Source of the DNA: Eutreptiella sp. 'Long Island Sound 2002'
Lineage: Eukaryota; Euglenozoa; Euglenophyceae; Eutreptiales; Eutreptiaceae
DNA: 64,000 nt
Direction: 5' to 3'
NCBI GenBank assembly: GCA_964036045.1
Contig: OZ038382.1
Location: 150,796,961 to 150,860,960 of the forward strand
Below are positions 32,991 to 42,989 of this stretch, piece after piece. A program made the position numbers and the translations under genes. The notes beneath the pieces are model-generated. The model saw only the letters and a program-made list of their open reading frames with translations, did not search any database and had not been told where the DNA came from. How positions within the stretch are numbered: the stretch's first letter is position 1; the number at the start of each line of letters is the position of its first letter.

Positions 32991-35900
32991 GAAGGCACAT
33001 CGGGTGCCGAAGAAGGCTCCGGAAGAGCCAAAACCACTGAGTTTCGCCACTCCCAACCCCTGGAGCGCCCTGCCAAGGGAAGTACATGTGGGTACGGGAC
33101 ATGGCAAGAAGGAAGGAGCGACCACGGAGAGCCCCGTGGACGGGCAGGACCAACCCAAGATCTACACCATCCGCGACCATACCCTTGAAGTCCTGATGCA
33201 CCCGGACGTGCTAGAGTTGCATGCCGTGAGAGTCGTCCATACACCGCATGGCGACGAGCGGCAGTTGCACTTGAAAGTGCGAGTACGGTGCGGACGAGAG
33301 GAGAAGGTGGTGGATGTGTTGGTGGATACGGGTGCCCAGGTGAGCCTGGTCCGGAGAGGGTTGTTCAAGGAGGAATTCCTGCAGCCCAGCCGGAGACCGG
33401 TCCGCCTGAAGGTCGCCAATGGAGAGATCATGGGTGGTGGCACCCATGAGGCCACTATCAGTATGGAATTCTGGGAACATGAGCGCTTGAACCGCCCTGA
33501 TCAGGCGAAGAGAAGCACTCTATCCGGGAACTTCTACGTGGCCGACATTACTGATTGGGATATGATCATGGGGTATGACTTCATGGTGGCCAACGCCATT
33601 GGAGCACTTCCCCATCGCGCAACGCTGGTCCGGGAGGACGATGAATGCCTCACATGGCTGTCCACGGATTATGCGTGCGGGTCATCCCAATGGAACGCTG
33701 AGGAAGAAGATCGGATCGTCCGAGCGGTGCAAGCTGTGGGTGTCAAGTCCAGAGGAGACCGTGGAGTTCAGCTCACGGAGTATGGAATGGCGCCGCCAGT
33801 GTACACCAGGATGATTCAGACGCTGGGAGCTGAAGTGCCCGAGACGGACGTCTTCGCTTCCCGGGATGCCCCACTTCTGCGGAAGTGTAGGAGGCATTGG
33901 CATCGAGGAGACTCAGCCTGGCACAGGCATTGGGGTTTGAAGGAGTGGGGACCCATGTATTGGCATGGCTCCCTGGATAACACCAGACGTACGGTGGAGA
34001 AGATCATCGCGGATAGGGCGAAGGGGATCCTGGTCATAACTGGCATAGGTTCCACCCCATGTCCGCTGGAGGGTCTCAAGTCGACGCTGGACTCCATCAC
34101 CCTGAACGAGATGTCATTCGGGCCAGAAGAGGAGTTGTTCATCGACGCCAAGGGTGTATCAATGCCCTCCCCGGGTCAAGCGTGGGGTACCAAGGCTTTC
34201 CTGGTGGATGGGGCGCAAGCCCAGCCCACGGGTGATGAAGCATTCATCCGTAGGGTGGAGGCGGTGCCCATGAAGGTCATGTTTGAGCCCAAGGAGGGGA
34301 CGGATCAGCCTATTGACGGTATTGACGTCCTGTCCCACGCCGAGATCGACGACGTCGTCAACTACATGCGGATGGGGATGCACGACCGTGTGGCAGCCAA
34401 GAAGAGGCGGGCCATGGTCACATCTCCGCATTGGTGGGATGACAAGATGTTGGTCACCGGCAAGTACGAGAAGGATGAGTTCGTGGCGAGGGTCATGGAT
34501 CACATCGCGGACCAATACGATGGTCCGGTTGGGTCGGACCCACCAACGTGGGGTTTTCCAAGAGTGGGAACCGGTAGCGACGAGCACCAGCCCGAGGCCG
34601 CAAATTTTCGAAGATTATCGGTGGGAATCGCGACCCACGACGATGAAGACGGCATATCGGACGAGGAGAAGTCGGACTCGGACCCAGAAGAGGCCTATAC
34701 CGCAGTGCGGTCGGTGGTTTCGATACCGAAGCAAGCGGCTGAAGAGGCCCAGGAGAACCCGAAGGTCGCCGAGCTGAAGGAGAGGCTGATCCATGCCTAT
34801 CCGCGGCTATTCAGTGGCGTCGCCAACAAGAACCCTCCAGATCGCGGGAGGTTTGGTACAGCGAAGATCAAGCTGAAGCCGAACCCGAAGATATATCGTC
34901 ATCGGGAGTACCAACTTCAGGGCGATCGGGCCGAGGCCATGAAGAAGCTGTTGGCCGAGTTCATTGAGCGGGGATGGATCGAACCCTCCGACAGTGAGTG
35001 GGCCAGCCCAGCCTTCATCGTGCCCAAGAAGGAGAAGGGCGAGTGGAGGTTGGTGGTTGATTACAGAGGTTTGAACGAGCAGACCGAGCACGACTCGTAC
35101 TCGCTCCCCCTGATCGACTCCATCCTCCAAAAGCAACAGAAAAAGCGGATCTTCACGGTGTTGGACCTGAAACACGGTTACCACCAGATGCCGCTACACC
35201 CGGACTCCAGGCCCTGCACAGCGATGTCGACGCCGCTTGGGCCCATGCAGTGGAAAGTGGTGCCTATGGGTGCCAAGAATGGCAACGCCGTTTTCCAGCG
35301 CATGATGGAGGACCTACTCGGTCCTGTCCGGGACTGTGCCGATCCCTTCGTGGATGACATCATCATCGGGTCCGGCACGGAGAACATGACTGAGGACGAG
35401 CTCATCGACGCGCATGAGAAGGATCTGCGCCGAGTGCTCAGCGAGTTGGACAAACACAACATGGTGTGCAAGCCCACCAAAGCCTCACTCTTCGTGAAGG
35501 AAGTGGAGTTCGCGGGTCACGTGGTTGGTCACGGGCAACGCCGTCCCATGCCTGGGAAGCTGGCGTCCCTGCACCACTGGGAGAAGCCCCAGACCATCAG
35601 CGAACTCCGGTCCTTCATGGGGTTCTGCAACTACTATTCGGGCTATGTCCGGATGTATGCAGAACTGTCGGGGCCGCTGCACAAGATGCTGCAAGTGGGC
35701 AAGTTTGATGGCCGGAAGGGGAGCAAGAAGAAGCTTGCCTGGACCCCTGAGGCTGAGGATGCATTCAACCGCCTGAAGGAGCGACTCCTGGGGCAGTTGG
35801 GGTTGTTCCTGGTGGACCCGGACAAGGGATTCGTGCTACGGACAGACGCCTCGGACTATGCCGTGGGGGCAGTCCTCGAGCAAGTCCGGGACGACGGGAC

Positions 35901-37989
35901 TCATGTTCCCGTGGCGTTTTGGAGCAGGATCCTGGCCGAGGGCCAACGCCGAACATGGACCGCGAGGGAGAAGGAGACATACGCCATTGTATGTGCGCTC
36001 AGGAAGTGGTCTGGCCACATCGGACTGCAGCCGGTGGTGGTTTGCACGGACCACCAGTCCCTACAGAGCTGGCACAAGGAGCATGTCGACACCCCCTCAG
36101 GACCAGCGGCTAGGAGGGCCCGATGGCACGAGACGTTCGCCAAGTTCGACCTCAGCGTCGTGTATATCCCGGGGAAGGACAACACTGTGGCAGATTGCCT
36201 CAGTCGCTGGGCCTACCCCGCGGGCAAGGCGTGGATGGACATATCCAGCCATGGGGACGCTGAGGAGACCGAGGAGGCCAAGCGCATCATCGAGATGGAG
36301 AAGGTCATGGAGCAAGAGGGGGTCAAGTGCTTTGTGGTGATGGCAAACCGTACGGACCTGGCCAAGTTCCGGGGTGCCCGCGTCCAAGCTATTCGAGAGG
36401 AAACCCTCGAGCAATGGATGGTGGCCCCTGTAGAGCTAGTCAGGTCGGTGCTCACAGAGGACTGGTCGGATGACTACGCGGCATCCGAGCACTGGGGCAA
36501 GTACTGGAATGCCGTGAGCGCCCCGTCGGACGACGAGTGGCCTGAGGGCTTGACCGAGGATGGCGACAAGTTGTTCCTCAAGGACAAGCTGCTGGTGCCC
36601 GAGAACCGAGTGGAGCAGCTCATTGACCATTGGCACAACGCCCAGCTCATGCATCCGGGCCGAGACAAGATGCAGCAGGACCTAGAGTGGCGTTTCAAGT
36701 TCCCTCCGGGGTACTACGCCATCCTGGACAGGTACTGCAGCGACTGTGCCGTGTGTCGGGCCACGAAAAGCCCCAACCACTCCACAGCGGGCAACCCGGT
36801 GTATACGGCTATACCGGAGGCCCCTATGCGGTCCGTGGCCATGGATGTATTCGCCATGCCTGAGGTCACCGTAGACGGAGAGACCTACGACTGTGTCATC
36901 CTGGCGGTGGACAGGCACAGCGGGTATATCGTGGCAGTCCCGGGCAAGAAGTCCAAGAAGAAGGACAAGAAGGACAAGCATGGAGTGGGGCTGCAGGCCA
37001 AGACCGTCGCTAATGCCATGATCAGGCATTGGCTGACGATTTTCGATATCCCAGCTGTCATCTGCAGCGATAGGGGCAGTCAATTCGTGGGGACGTGGTT
37101 CAAGACGATGTGTAAGCACATGGGGATTCGGCACGCCAAGACCGTGGCTTACCACAGCCGGTCGAATGGCCGTGCTGAAGTGGCCGGGCGACAGATGTTC
37201 GAGAAGTTCCGCCAGCTGCACATTGACGAACCGGGCCGGAACTGGTATAACTCGCTGTGGAGAGTGCTCCAGGCGTATCACGACCTTCCGGGACCCACTG
37301 GACTGTCGCCCCATCGCATCCTGTTCCTACGGGATCGAGTGTCACGCACTCTCCCGTGGATGAACCACGGCAAGGTGGCCCGGGATGCGAACGCAATGAT
37401 GGCTGAGGCGGACGACACGGCTGCCAAGGTGTGCAAGGCACTTCAGGACGAGCATGACAAGAGGGCCAAGTACTTCAAGCAGGGAAAAGTCCAAAAGTAT
37501 GCTCTCCAACACACCGTGTGGGTGGAGCGGCACCACAAGGATGTCCTGTCCAGGCATCGGCAGGCATCTTGGTATGTGCCGGGGGTAATCGTGCGGAAGG
37601 TCGGACAGGATGTGTATGCGGTTCGTGTGGGGGACAACAAGATCCTGGACCGCGACCATACCCAGCTTCGTCCCCGAGCACCAGACCCCAGCGGACGTCC
37701 CGTCACCTTCGAGTTCACGGCCGGCGATGTGGACTCGGACGACGAGGGTGAGGACGACGATTTCACCGCGGAGAAGATCCTGGCGGACAAGCCGGACCCG
37801 GGGACGCCTGGGGGAAGGCTTTATAAAGTCCGATGGAAGGGATTCGCCGCGTCCAGGGACTCGTGGGAACCTCCGAGCAGTTTCGTGCCGAGGTATACCA
37901 CGGTCTGGATGGACTACCTAAAGAAAAAGGGTATTTCTTTGGATGTCAAGGACGAATTGGTCCATTTGGTTGCTGCTGTAGCACCGTAA
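32923..37989 (+). CDS. Chromovirus Pol: protease, RT, RNase H, integrase, chromodomain
   Basis: A frame open from the gag UAG to TAA at 37987; there is no ATG near its start (33004 is GTG), so expression by readthrough is likely. Numbering from 33004: aspartic protease VDTGA (108-112); an extra domain (about 260-360) with ETDVFASRD and RAKGILVITG; RT with LDLKHGYHQMPL, VPMGAKNGNAVFQ and the catalytic FVDD (782-785); RNase H beginning VLRTDASDYAVGAVLEQ; integrase with an HHCC finger (HWHNAQLMHPG to CSDCAVC) and catalytic D1281, D1356, E1392 with 35 residues between the last two; and a C-terminal chromodomain (about 1586-1645, YKVRWKGFAASRDSWEP) that would direct integration to chromatin. All catalytic residues seen are intact. 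Confidence 0.93.
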   Translation, partial: RSPHGSGTSEVSPPKISGIPEKAKAHRVPKKAPEEPKPLSFATPNPWSALPREVHVGTGHGKKEGATTESPVDGQDQPKIYTIRDHTLEVLMHPDVLELHAVRVVHTPHGDERQLHLKVRVRCGREEKVVDVLVDTGAQVSLVRRGLFKEEFLQPSRRPVRLKVANGEIMGGGTHEATISMEFWEHERLNRPDQAKRSTLSGNFYVADITDWDMIMGYDFMVANAIGALPHRATLVREDDECLTWLSTDYACGSSQWNAEEEDRIVRAVQAVGVKSRGDRGVQLTEYGMAPPVYTRMIQTLGAEVPETDVFASRDAPLLRKCRRHWHRGDSAWHRHWGLKEWGPMYWHGSLDNTRRTVEKIIADRAKGILVITGIGSTPCPLEGLKSTLDSITLNEMSFGPEEELFIDAKGVSMPSPGQAWGTKAFLVDGAQAQPTGDEAFIRRVEAVPMKVMFEPKEGTDQPIDGIDVLSHAEIDDVVNYMRMGMHDRVAAKKRRAMVTSPHWWDDKMLVTGKYEKDEFVARVMDHIADQYDGPVGSDPPTWGFPRVGTGSDEHQPEAANFRRLSVGIATHDDEDGISDEEKSDSDPEEAYTAVRSVVSIPKQAAEEAQENPKVAELKERLIHAYPRLFSGVANKNPPDRGRFGTAKIKLKPNPKIYRHREYQLQGDRAEAMKKLLAEFIERGWIEPSDSEWASPAFIVPKKEKGEWRLVVDYRGLNEQTEHDSYSLPLIDSILQKQQKKRIFTVLDLKHGYHQMPLHPDSRPCTAMSTPLGPMQWKVVPMGAKNGNAVFQRMMEDLLGPVRDCADPFVDDIIIGSGTENMTEDELIDAHEKDLRRVLSELDKHNMVCKPTKASLFVKEVEFAGHVVGHGQRRPMPGKLASLHHWEKPQTISELRSFMGFCNYYSGYVRMYAELSGPLHKMLQVGKFDGRKGSKKKLAWTPEAEDAFNRLKERLLGQLGLFLVDPDKGFVLRTDASDYAVGAVLEQVRDDGTHVPVAFWSRILAEGQRRTWTAREKETYAIVCALRKWSGHIGLQPVVVCTDHQSLQSWHKEHVDTPSGPAARRARWHETFAKFDLSVVYIPGKDNTVADCLSRWAYPAGKAWMDISSHGDAEETEEAKRIIEMEKVMEQEGVKCFVVMANRTDLAKFRGARVQAIREETLEQWMVAPVELVRSVLTEDWSDDYAASEHWGKYWNAVSAPSDDEWPEGLTEDGDKLFLKDKLLVPENRVEQLIDHWHNAQLMHPGRDKMQQDLEWRFKFPPGYYAILDRYCSDCAVCRATKSPNHSTAGNPVYTAIPEAPMRSVAMDVFAMPEVTVDGETYDCVILAVDRHSGYIVAVPGKKSKKKDKKDKHGVGLQAKTVANAMIRHWLTIFDIPAVICSDRGSQFVGTWFKTMCKHMGIRHAKTVAYHSRSNGRAEVAGRQMFEKFRQLHIDEPGRNWYNSLWRVLQAYHDLPGPTGLSPHRILFLRDRVSRTLPWMNHGKVARDANAMMAEADDTAAKVCKALQDEHDKRAKYFKQGKVQKYALQHTVWVERHHKDVLSRHRQASWYVPGVIVRKVGQDVYAVRVGDNKILDRDHTQLRPRAPDPSGRPVTFEFTAGDVDSDDEGEDDDFTAEKILADKPDPGTPGGRLYKVRWKGFAASRDSWEPPSSFVPRYTTVWMDYLKKKGISLDVKDELVHLVAAVAP

Positions 37990-38371
37990 TGGATCCCCCC
38001 TTGGCATTTTGTTTGTGTCTGTGAATGAGGAGACAAGTGAGGGCGTTCATCCGGGGATTTTCGGCCTTGATCGGCCATATACCCTCTTCACTCGATCTCC
38101 ACATATATATTGCATTGTGGTATACTTATTTAGGTCGACCGACGACGTTTTTCTATCTTTGATCCCCTTGGTCCATGTTGTAGATCAAGAGGAGACCGGA
38201 TATGGCGTAGGGCGCTGATTATCAGTGTCCTCACCCCTCCCTTGGGGCATGGGGGACGCCTACGACGTGTGTGGGGCCTTCATGTGTCCTTGGGACATGG
38301 AGGGGGGGTTTGGAGCCCATTGGGGTCCTCCCGTCCTCTCTTCATTGGTTTCCGAGCGGATACAACGCTCT
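37990..38371 (+). other. Chromovirus 3' untranslated internal region
   Basis: Between the pol stop and the polypurine tract. No reading frame of interest. Confidence 0.6.
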
Positions 38372-38382
38372 GAGAAGGGGGG
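38372..38382 (+). promoter_or_regulatory. Polypurine tract
   Basis: GAGAAGGGGGG immediately before the 3' LTR start TGAAGCC. This is the expected primer for plus-strand DNA synthesis and fixes the LTR boundary. Confidence 0.85.
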
Positions 38383-39477
38383 TGAAGCCGGTTCGGACCC
38401 CCGTGGCCATCTTGGGGTCACTTGGGGTGTGTATCTATGTGCCGGCAAGCCGCCATTGGCTGATATCATACTCTCCCGTCAACCTGAACTAACCCGATGT
38501 GATAGTGTGATAGGTTTGGCCATTCCGGCTATGAGCGGCCATATTCAGAACCGAGGCACCGCCAGCGGAGATTTATATATCGGAATATCAGGAATCAACA
38601 GGGTTTTATTATCATAATGTTTCCGTAATTTTTCAGCCTTTCGTTCTGATGGTCAATGTATCGGCGACTGTCAGTTGGCTCGCGATTTTGCGTTAACCGA
38701 TTGGTTAACTGTTATTTCCAGATATTTTGGCGGAAACGTTTCTGAAGGGTCAGATTTCATCTGTAAAGGGTTCGTTGCTTCCGCATTTTTCCAAATAAGC
38801 ACTCGAAACTTTAATCCGAATTTTTCGTGATGTCGAAATCGGATTTTCGACTTCGACATCGCCGCACTTGATTTGGACTTCTTCGATTGGTCATACTCCT
38901 TCCCCTATCCCCGAATCAGGTTTCCCTTATACTTGCCACCCATTTGACTTGGAGATATAAGGGAAACAAAATCGAATCGTGGGATCACTTTGAAGAGCCA
39001 TATCTACGCGCGAGTGTGAGGAATGAGAATAAGGAAGGTTGGGTTGGAACTGCCTTGGTCTCAACTTAATTTAGGAAGCATCAAACGCCTTTGGTTCGCA
39101 CACATGCCCGGTGTAGCAAGGGAAAAGGGTCAAGAAGGTATAAAGTGATATATAACTCTTGGACCGTGCAACCGAATATTTTAATGCGACTTTCGAGTGT
39201 GCCGCATGGGTTTTGGGGTTGCATAGCAACTTTCCTTGGGTTCCTACGTATTTTTAACGTGAAGTTATGTCAATGGAGGGACATGGCATATCATGGTGGG
39301 AGCCATATTTTGAGGGTATTTGTTATAGGCATGGTATATGTTGGATATGCTCACGCACATGTTATATATCTTCGTGTGGCCGAAGAGATGGGGAGCCATA
39401 CGTGACAAGGGCTTTGCCCATGTCCCAATTGTGGGATTCAAAGCGCTAGACCAAGTCTACCGCGTATGTATTGCTCA
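38383..39477 (+). repeat. 3' LTR of the chromovirus
   Basis: Offset by exactly 10845 bases from the 5' LTR. Starts TGAAGCC and ends TTGCTCA. The next four bases (TGGT) also match the sequence inside the 5' LTR, probably by coincidence with the primer-binding site. Confidence 0.9.
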
Positions 39478-40487
39478 TGGTTCGTTTTCAAAATCCCGAA
39501 ACATCTGTTGATGCCGAGTCCTACAAGGGTGGATTTTCGGTTCACAACCCCTTAGGCCGATGCATCTCCTAAAGTCAAGTAGAGCGAAAATTTGTGATGA
39601 CAAGTGACAAGGGCCTTTTGATGCGGTGAATCTCGCTTCAAGCGACCGGGCGAAGAGGCATTGGCCCCACATTTTTTGACATGTTTGTACAATCCTTCAA
39701 TGCTTTGTATTCTCCTTCGGGCCTTAGTCAATCTTGAGTTCCGCATAGGAGAGATGCGGGAGAAGAGCAGGGTTCGCATGTTGGCGAAGGTGTTTAATAG
39801 AAGACCTTTCTTTTCAATTCTACCCGTGCGAGCAATTTGTGAACCATCACCACATATTGGTTTCTTCCGTCTAGCGATCTCAAAAAAAGATCCCGTCAAA
39901 TTGTTCGGTCAAGTGACACCTCCGCCATTGGGGGCCGATCTTTGGAGACCATTTTGCCGCTTTTTACAAAGGACAATTCACGTAGGGTCACAGCCATTCG
40001 GTGCTTTGAAGCCTTGGGCGCACGATTGCGGGTGACGTCAAGCTTGGGGTGTGAGCACCGAATCTGCATCGTGAAAAGTTTAACGATTCCCGCTCCCCGC
40101 AAGCACTCTGCTCCTCAGAGGGTCATGCTTTCGGCACACGTCACCTACGCTTGTGCTTGTGCAAACAATAACGCCAACAATTCAAAGGAATGCAGTGACT
40201 TCACGATGGTTTCAAGTGTTTTGAATGATTGAATTGTAGGTCTGAGTTTGGTAATCGGTACGGCCTTGGGTATTTGATGGATACTTCTTCAAAGTTTTGA
40301 GTACTTTCTGCTTTTGTGGTGGGCGTATTTCCAGTGTCCCCCTTTGTGGGCGTTTCAGGTGCCAAACTCAACAACATGAGCCCAGAATAACCTTGAAGAG
40401 GGTTGTTAGATCAAATACATCCGTAGACGGCATACATGTTCTGCTTTGGGTGTTGCTCGATCGTGACTGTTTGCCTACTTGACTGCC
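39478..40487. other. No gene recognised
   Basis: Unique-looking sequence between the 3' LTR and the right direct repeat. The minus-strand frame at 39552-39899 (about 115 codons, basic) has protein-like composition but no known domain. Confidence 0.35.
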
Positions 40488-41225
40488 TGAAGTAAAGAGA
40501 AGTCACTACCATGTCTTTCTTGGGCTACTTGATCTAGGCCCACCCCCCCTTATTCTTTAGAAGGTAATGAAGACTAACACTTAATCATTTCTATCTTTCT
40601 TTGGAAGCTTAAAGTAGACTTTTCAAAGTAACTAGGGCTATATTCCCAGCCCCGCCATGAAGTTCACCCCTACCAACCAAGTGCACGGAGGTATATTCCT
40701 TCATGGAGGTTATACCGAAATGAAATAGGCACTTCATGCCTTGGGCCCTATAGGTTAAGCCTAGTGGTCTCACCTCAGGACCCCCATACTCAATTATTTC
40801 AGCTACTTATTGTGGTGATACATTTTAAACGATTTTGAATTCAGTTGTTTCGCCAAGCTGGCCAAGCCATATCTTGTGTCTGGCCCAAACTACTTGCCCC
40901 AGATTCCTAACCAACTCCATTGCATGTCAATTTGTGCACATGAAGTGCTTGGGACTATCCTTGGTGCCAGCCTTATGTCAGTTTTCACTATGAAATTAAT
41001 TGTTTTGTTTATACATCACAGAAGCTTTGTATTCAGACCTCCATTGTTCTTTGTGCAGCCCCTGTTTGTGACTCATGTTTTGATTTGGAAGGACTTCACT
41101 CTTTTTTGATTTTGATCAAGTGCCTGGATTGCCCTACTCTATTTTCTGGTGGACTTTATTTTGCATTGGGGAAAAGTATCAAGGTTTTCTTTGTCAAAAA
41201 CAAGGAACAAGCACAGCATTGGGTA
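40488..41225 (+). repeat. Right copy of the old direct repeat (possible LTR)
   Basis: Begins TGAAGTAAAGAG and matches 25475-26240 in direct orientation. Much more diverged than the chromovirus LTRs, so it is older than that insertion. Confidence 0.65.
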
Positions 41226-42970
41226 ACCAAGAAATCTTTTCACATAGCAAAGACACCTCCGTAGAAGACTAAAACACAACACGAAGAAGAACACTTGTAT
41301 CTGGAAATGTAAAATTGTTGTCACCTTCAGTGCCAAAACTGAACCAATCATCGCCAGACCAAGGGACCATACCCCTGATATCCCTACCGCCCCGGAGGGT
41401 TCTGCCCTAACGGCGGAGAACCTCGAAATGCCGGGGAGCAGGGACCCTTGGGCGGCCTCCTTAGCATACATGGTGGCCCGTTTCACCGCTCTCACACCCG
41501 CAGCCATCACAGCCGCCTCACCTTCTGGAACCACCTGACCCACGAGTCACGCCCACTAGCCCCGCCCGAAGCGTGACCAAGACGCACAGGGACACCTAGC
41601 CAAATCCACACTGACTCCGTGTACATTATGACACGCGAGCCGCACCCTTGAGGCGCGGCTGCCGGGACGACACCAGCAATGCTCACCACGACGAGGAACA
41701 CAGCACTGCTGCACCCCTGCTCAAACTGCCCATGCCTATGTCTGTAGTGTTCGCGCACCTCTTTTCCGCTTTTCCGAAAAAAAAAAAAAACGACAAAAGC
41801 AAAACCAAAACTAAGAAAGTATCAAGCAGGCAACAACGAAAAAAAAGTCGGCTGGGGGACCCCAACAAAGCCACCAAAAGCACCCGCGTGCCGTACACAA
41901 TGCGCACACCGGTGAACAAGCTACAAGTGGCCAAGGACGCCGCACAAAGAACACACCAGTTGCGCACACCGGTGAACAAGCGCCAAGGGGCCACGGACAG
42001 CGCACACACGTGCGCACCTAGGGCGGCGGAGGGACGGGTAACAACCAACCACACCCCATGGCTCGGACGCACTGGGGGGACCCAGCCGACCCACCGGGCT
42101 AGCAGCAGGGGCGGTACCCCAAGGCTGTCCGTTGGAGCCCGGCCAGGCTGCATCGGAGACCATGGCAAACGTCACCCGGAGCCATGGAAGCAACCGGTGA
42201 CAGGCGAGCCGGTACACAGTCCAGGAGGGGGTCGCCTGCCAAGCAGCGAGGCTCCGTAACTCAAGCCACAGGGGTGAGGCGGACACACCTGAGACTCGGG
42301 GGAGCAATACCCCCTGTGGTGACCGATACTCCAAACGGCTAGGCGGCACCCCAGAGTTGCCGCTCAAAGGAGGGCGCATGTGGCCCTACCCAGGGACACA
42401 TGTGGGGACACGCCCCCCCTGGGGACACCTGGACCGGGTGGCCGCAAGAATGCCTTCCCAAGCGCCTGCGGGAGCGGCTTAAGGGGCACCTAAACTAGGG
42501 CAGTGGCAGGGACATGACGTCCCCTTGGTAAGACCTTCTTCTTGCATTGTCAAAGGAGGCAAGCTCCCGAAGATACCTACCTACCCTACCGCCACCCCTC
42601 CTCTTACTCCTTGCGCTACTCGTGCTTTTCCTGCGAACAAAAAATTGGCAAGGACCAAGGTGAATTAGTGAGGAGGCAGAGACTTGGTGGAAACAATCAA
42701 AACGTGGGATCAAGAGTGGAAGTGTTGCAGGAAGTCACCTTATATTGTTGACACTGACTCAATTCTCCGAGATGTTCCAGGAGTGGGAGTCCAGAGCGCC
42801 CACGCCCTCACTGAGGAAGGAGCGCGAACCTGGATTTGTTGATAGGGCCTTCTCCCACGAGAGGTAACTCCCAAACTGGGTGTCACTGGGCCCCTCGAGC
42901 TCCTCACTAGGGTCTTGGGCGCCAGTGAAGACGACCCAAACCTTCACGCCTTGTCCGCGGCACTTAAAAT
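41226..42970. other. No gene recognised; small tandem duplication
   Basis: A run of A lies near 41779-41790. At about 41898-42010 a unit of about 60 bases occurs twice: GCGCACACCGGTGAACAAGC followed by a GCCAAGGACGCCGCACA-like part. The remaining frames are GC-rich shadows without domains. Confidence 0.4.
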
Positions 42971-42989
42971 TTAATTGGGGCTATCAGAA

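Larger units (their letters stand above)
27538..39477 (+). mobile_element. Nearly complete young Ty3/gypsy chromovirus
   Basis: Bounded by 1095-base direct LTRs (27538-28632 and 38383-39477) that appear to differ at only two positions. Inside are a leader of about 1.2 kb, gag (29815-32922), pol (to 37989) in the same frame after one UAG, and a polypurine tract (38372-38382) directly before the 3' LTR. The domain order PR-RT-RH-IN-chromodomain defines a chromovirus. Near-identical LTRs and long undamaged frames indicate recent insertion. The 5 bases outside the left LTR (GGGAC) do not match those outside the right one (TGGTT), so a target-site duplication is not visible. Confidence 0.93.

Noticed and set aside
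31426-33201. 591-codon open frame on the minus strand opposite gag-pol
   Set aside because: It is antisense to two frames with clear Gag/Pol domains in GC-rich codons; the translation is Leu/Pro/His/Val-rich with no domain.
41648-42259. 203-codon Thr/Arg/Pro-rich frame
   Set aside because: GC-rich low-complexity sequence with a tandem duplication and an equally open frame on the other strand.
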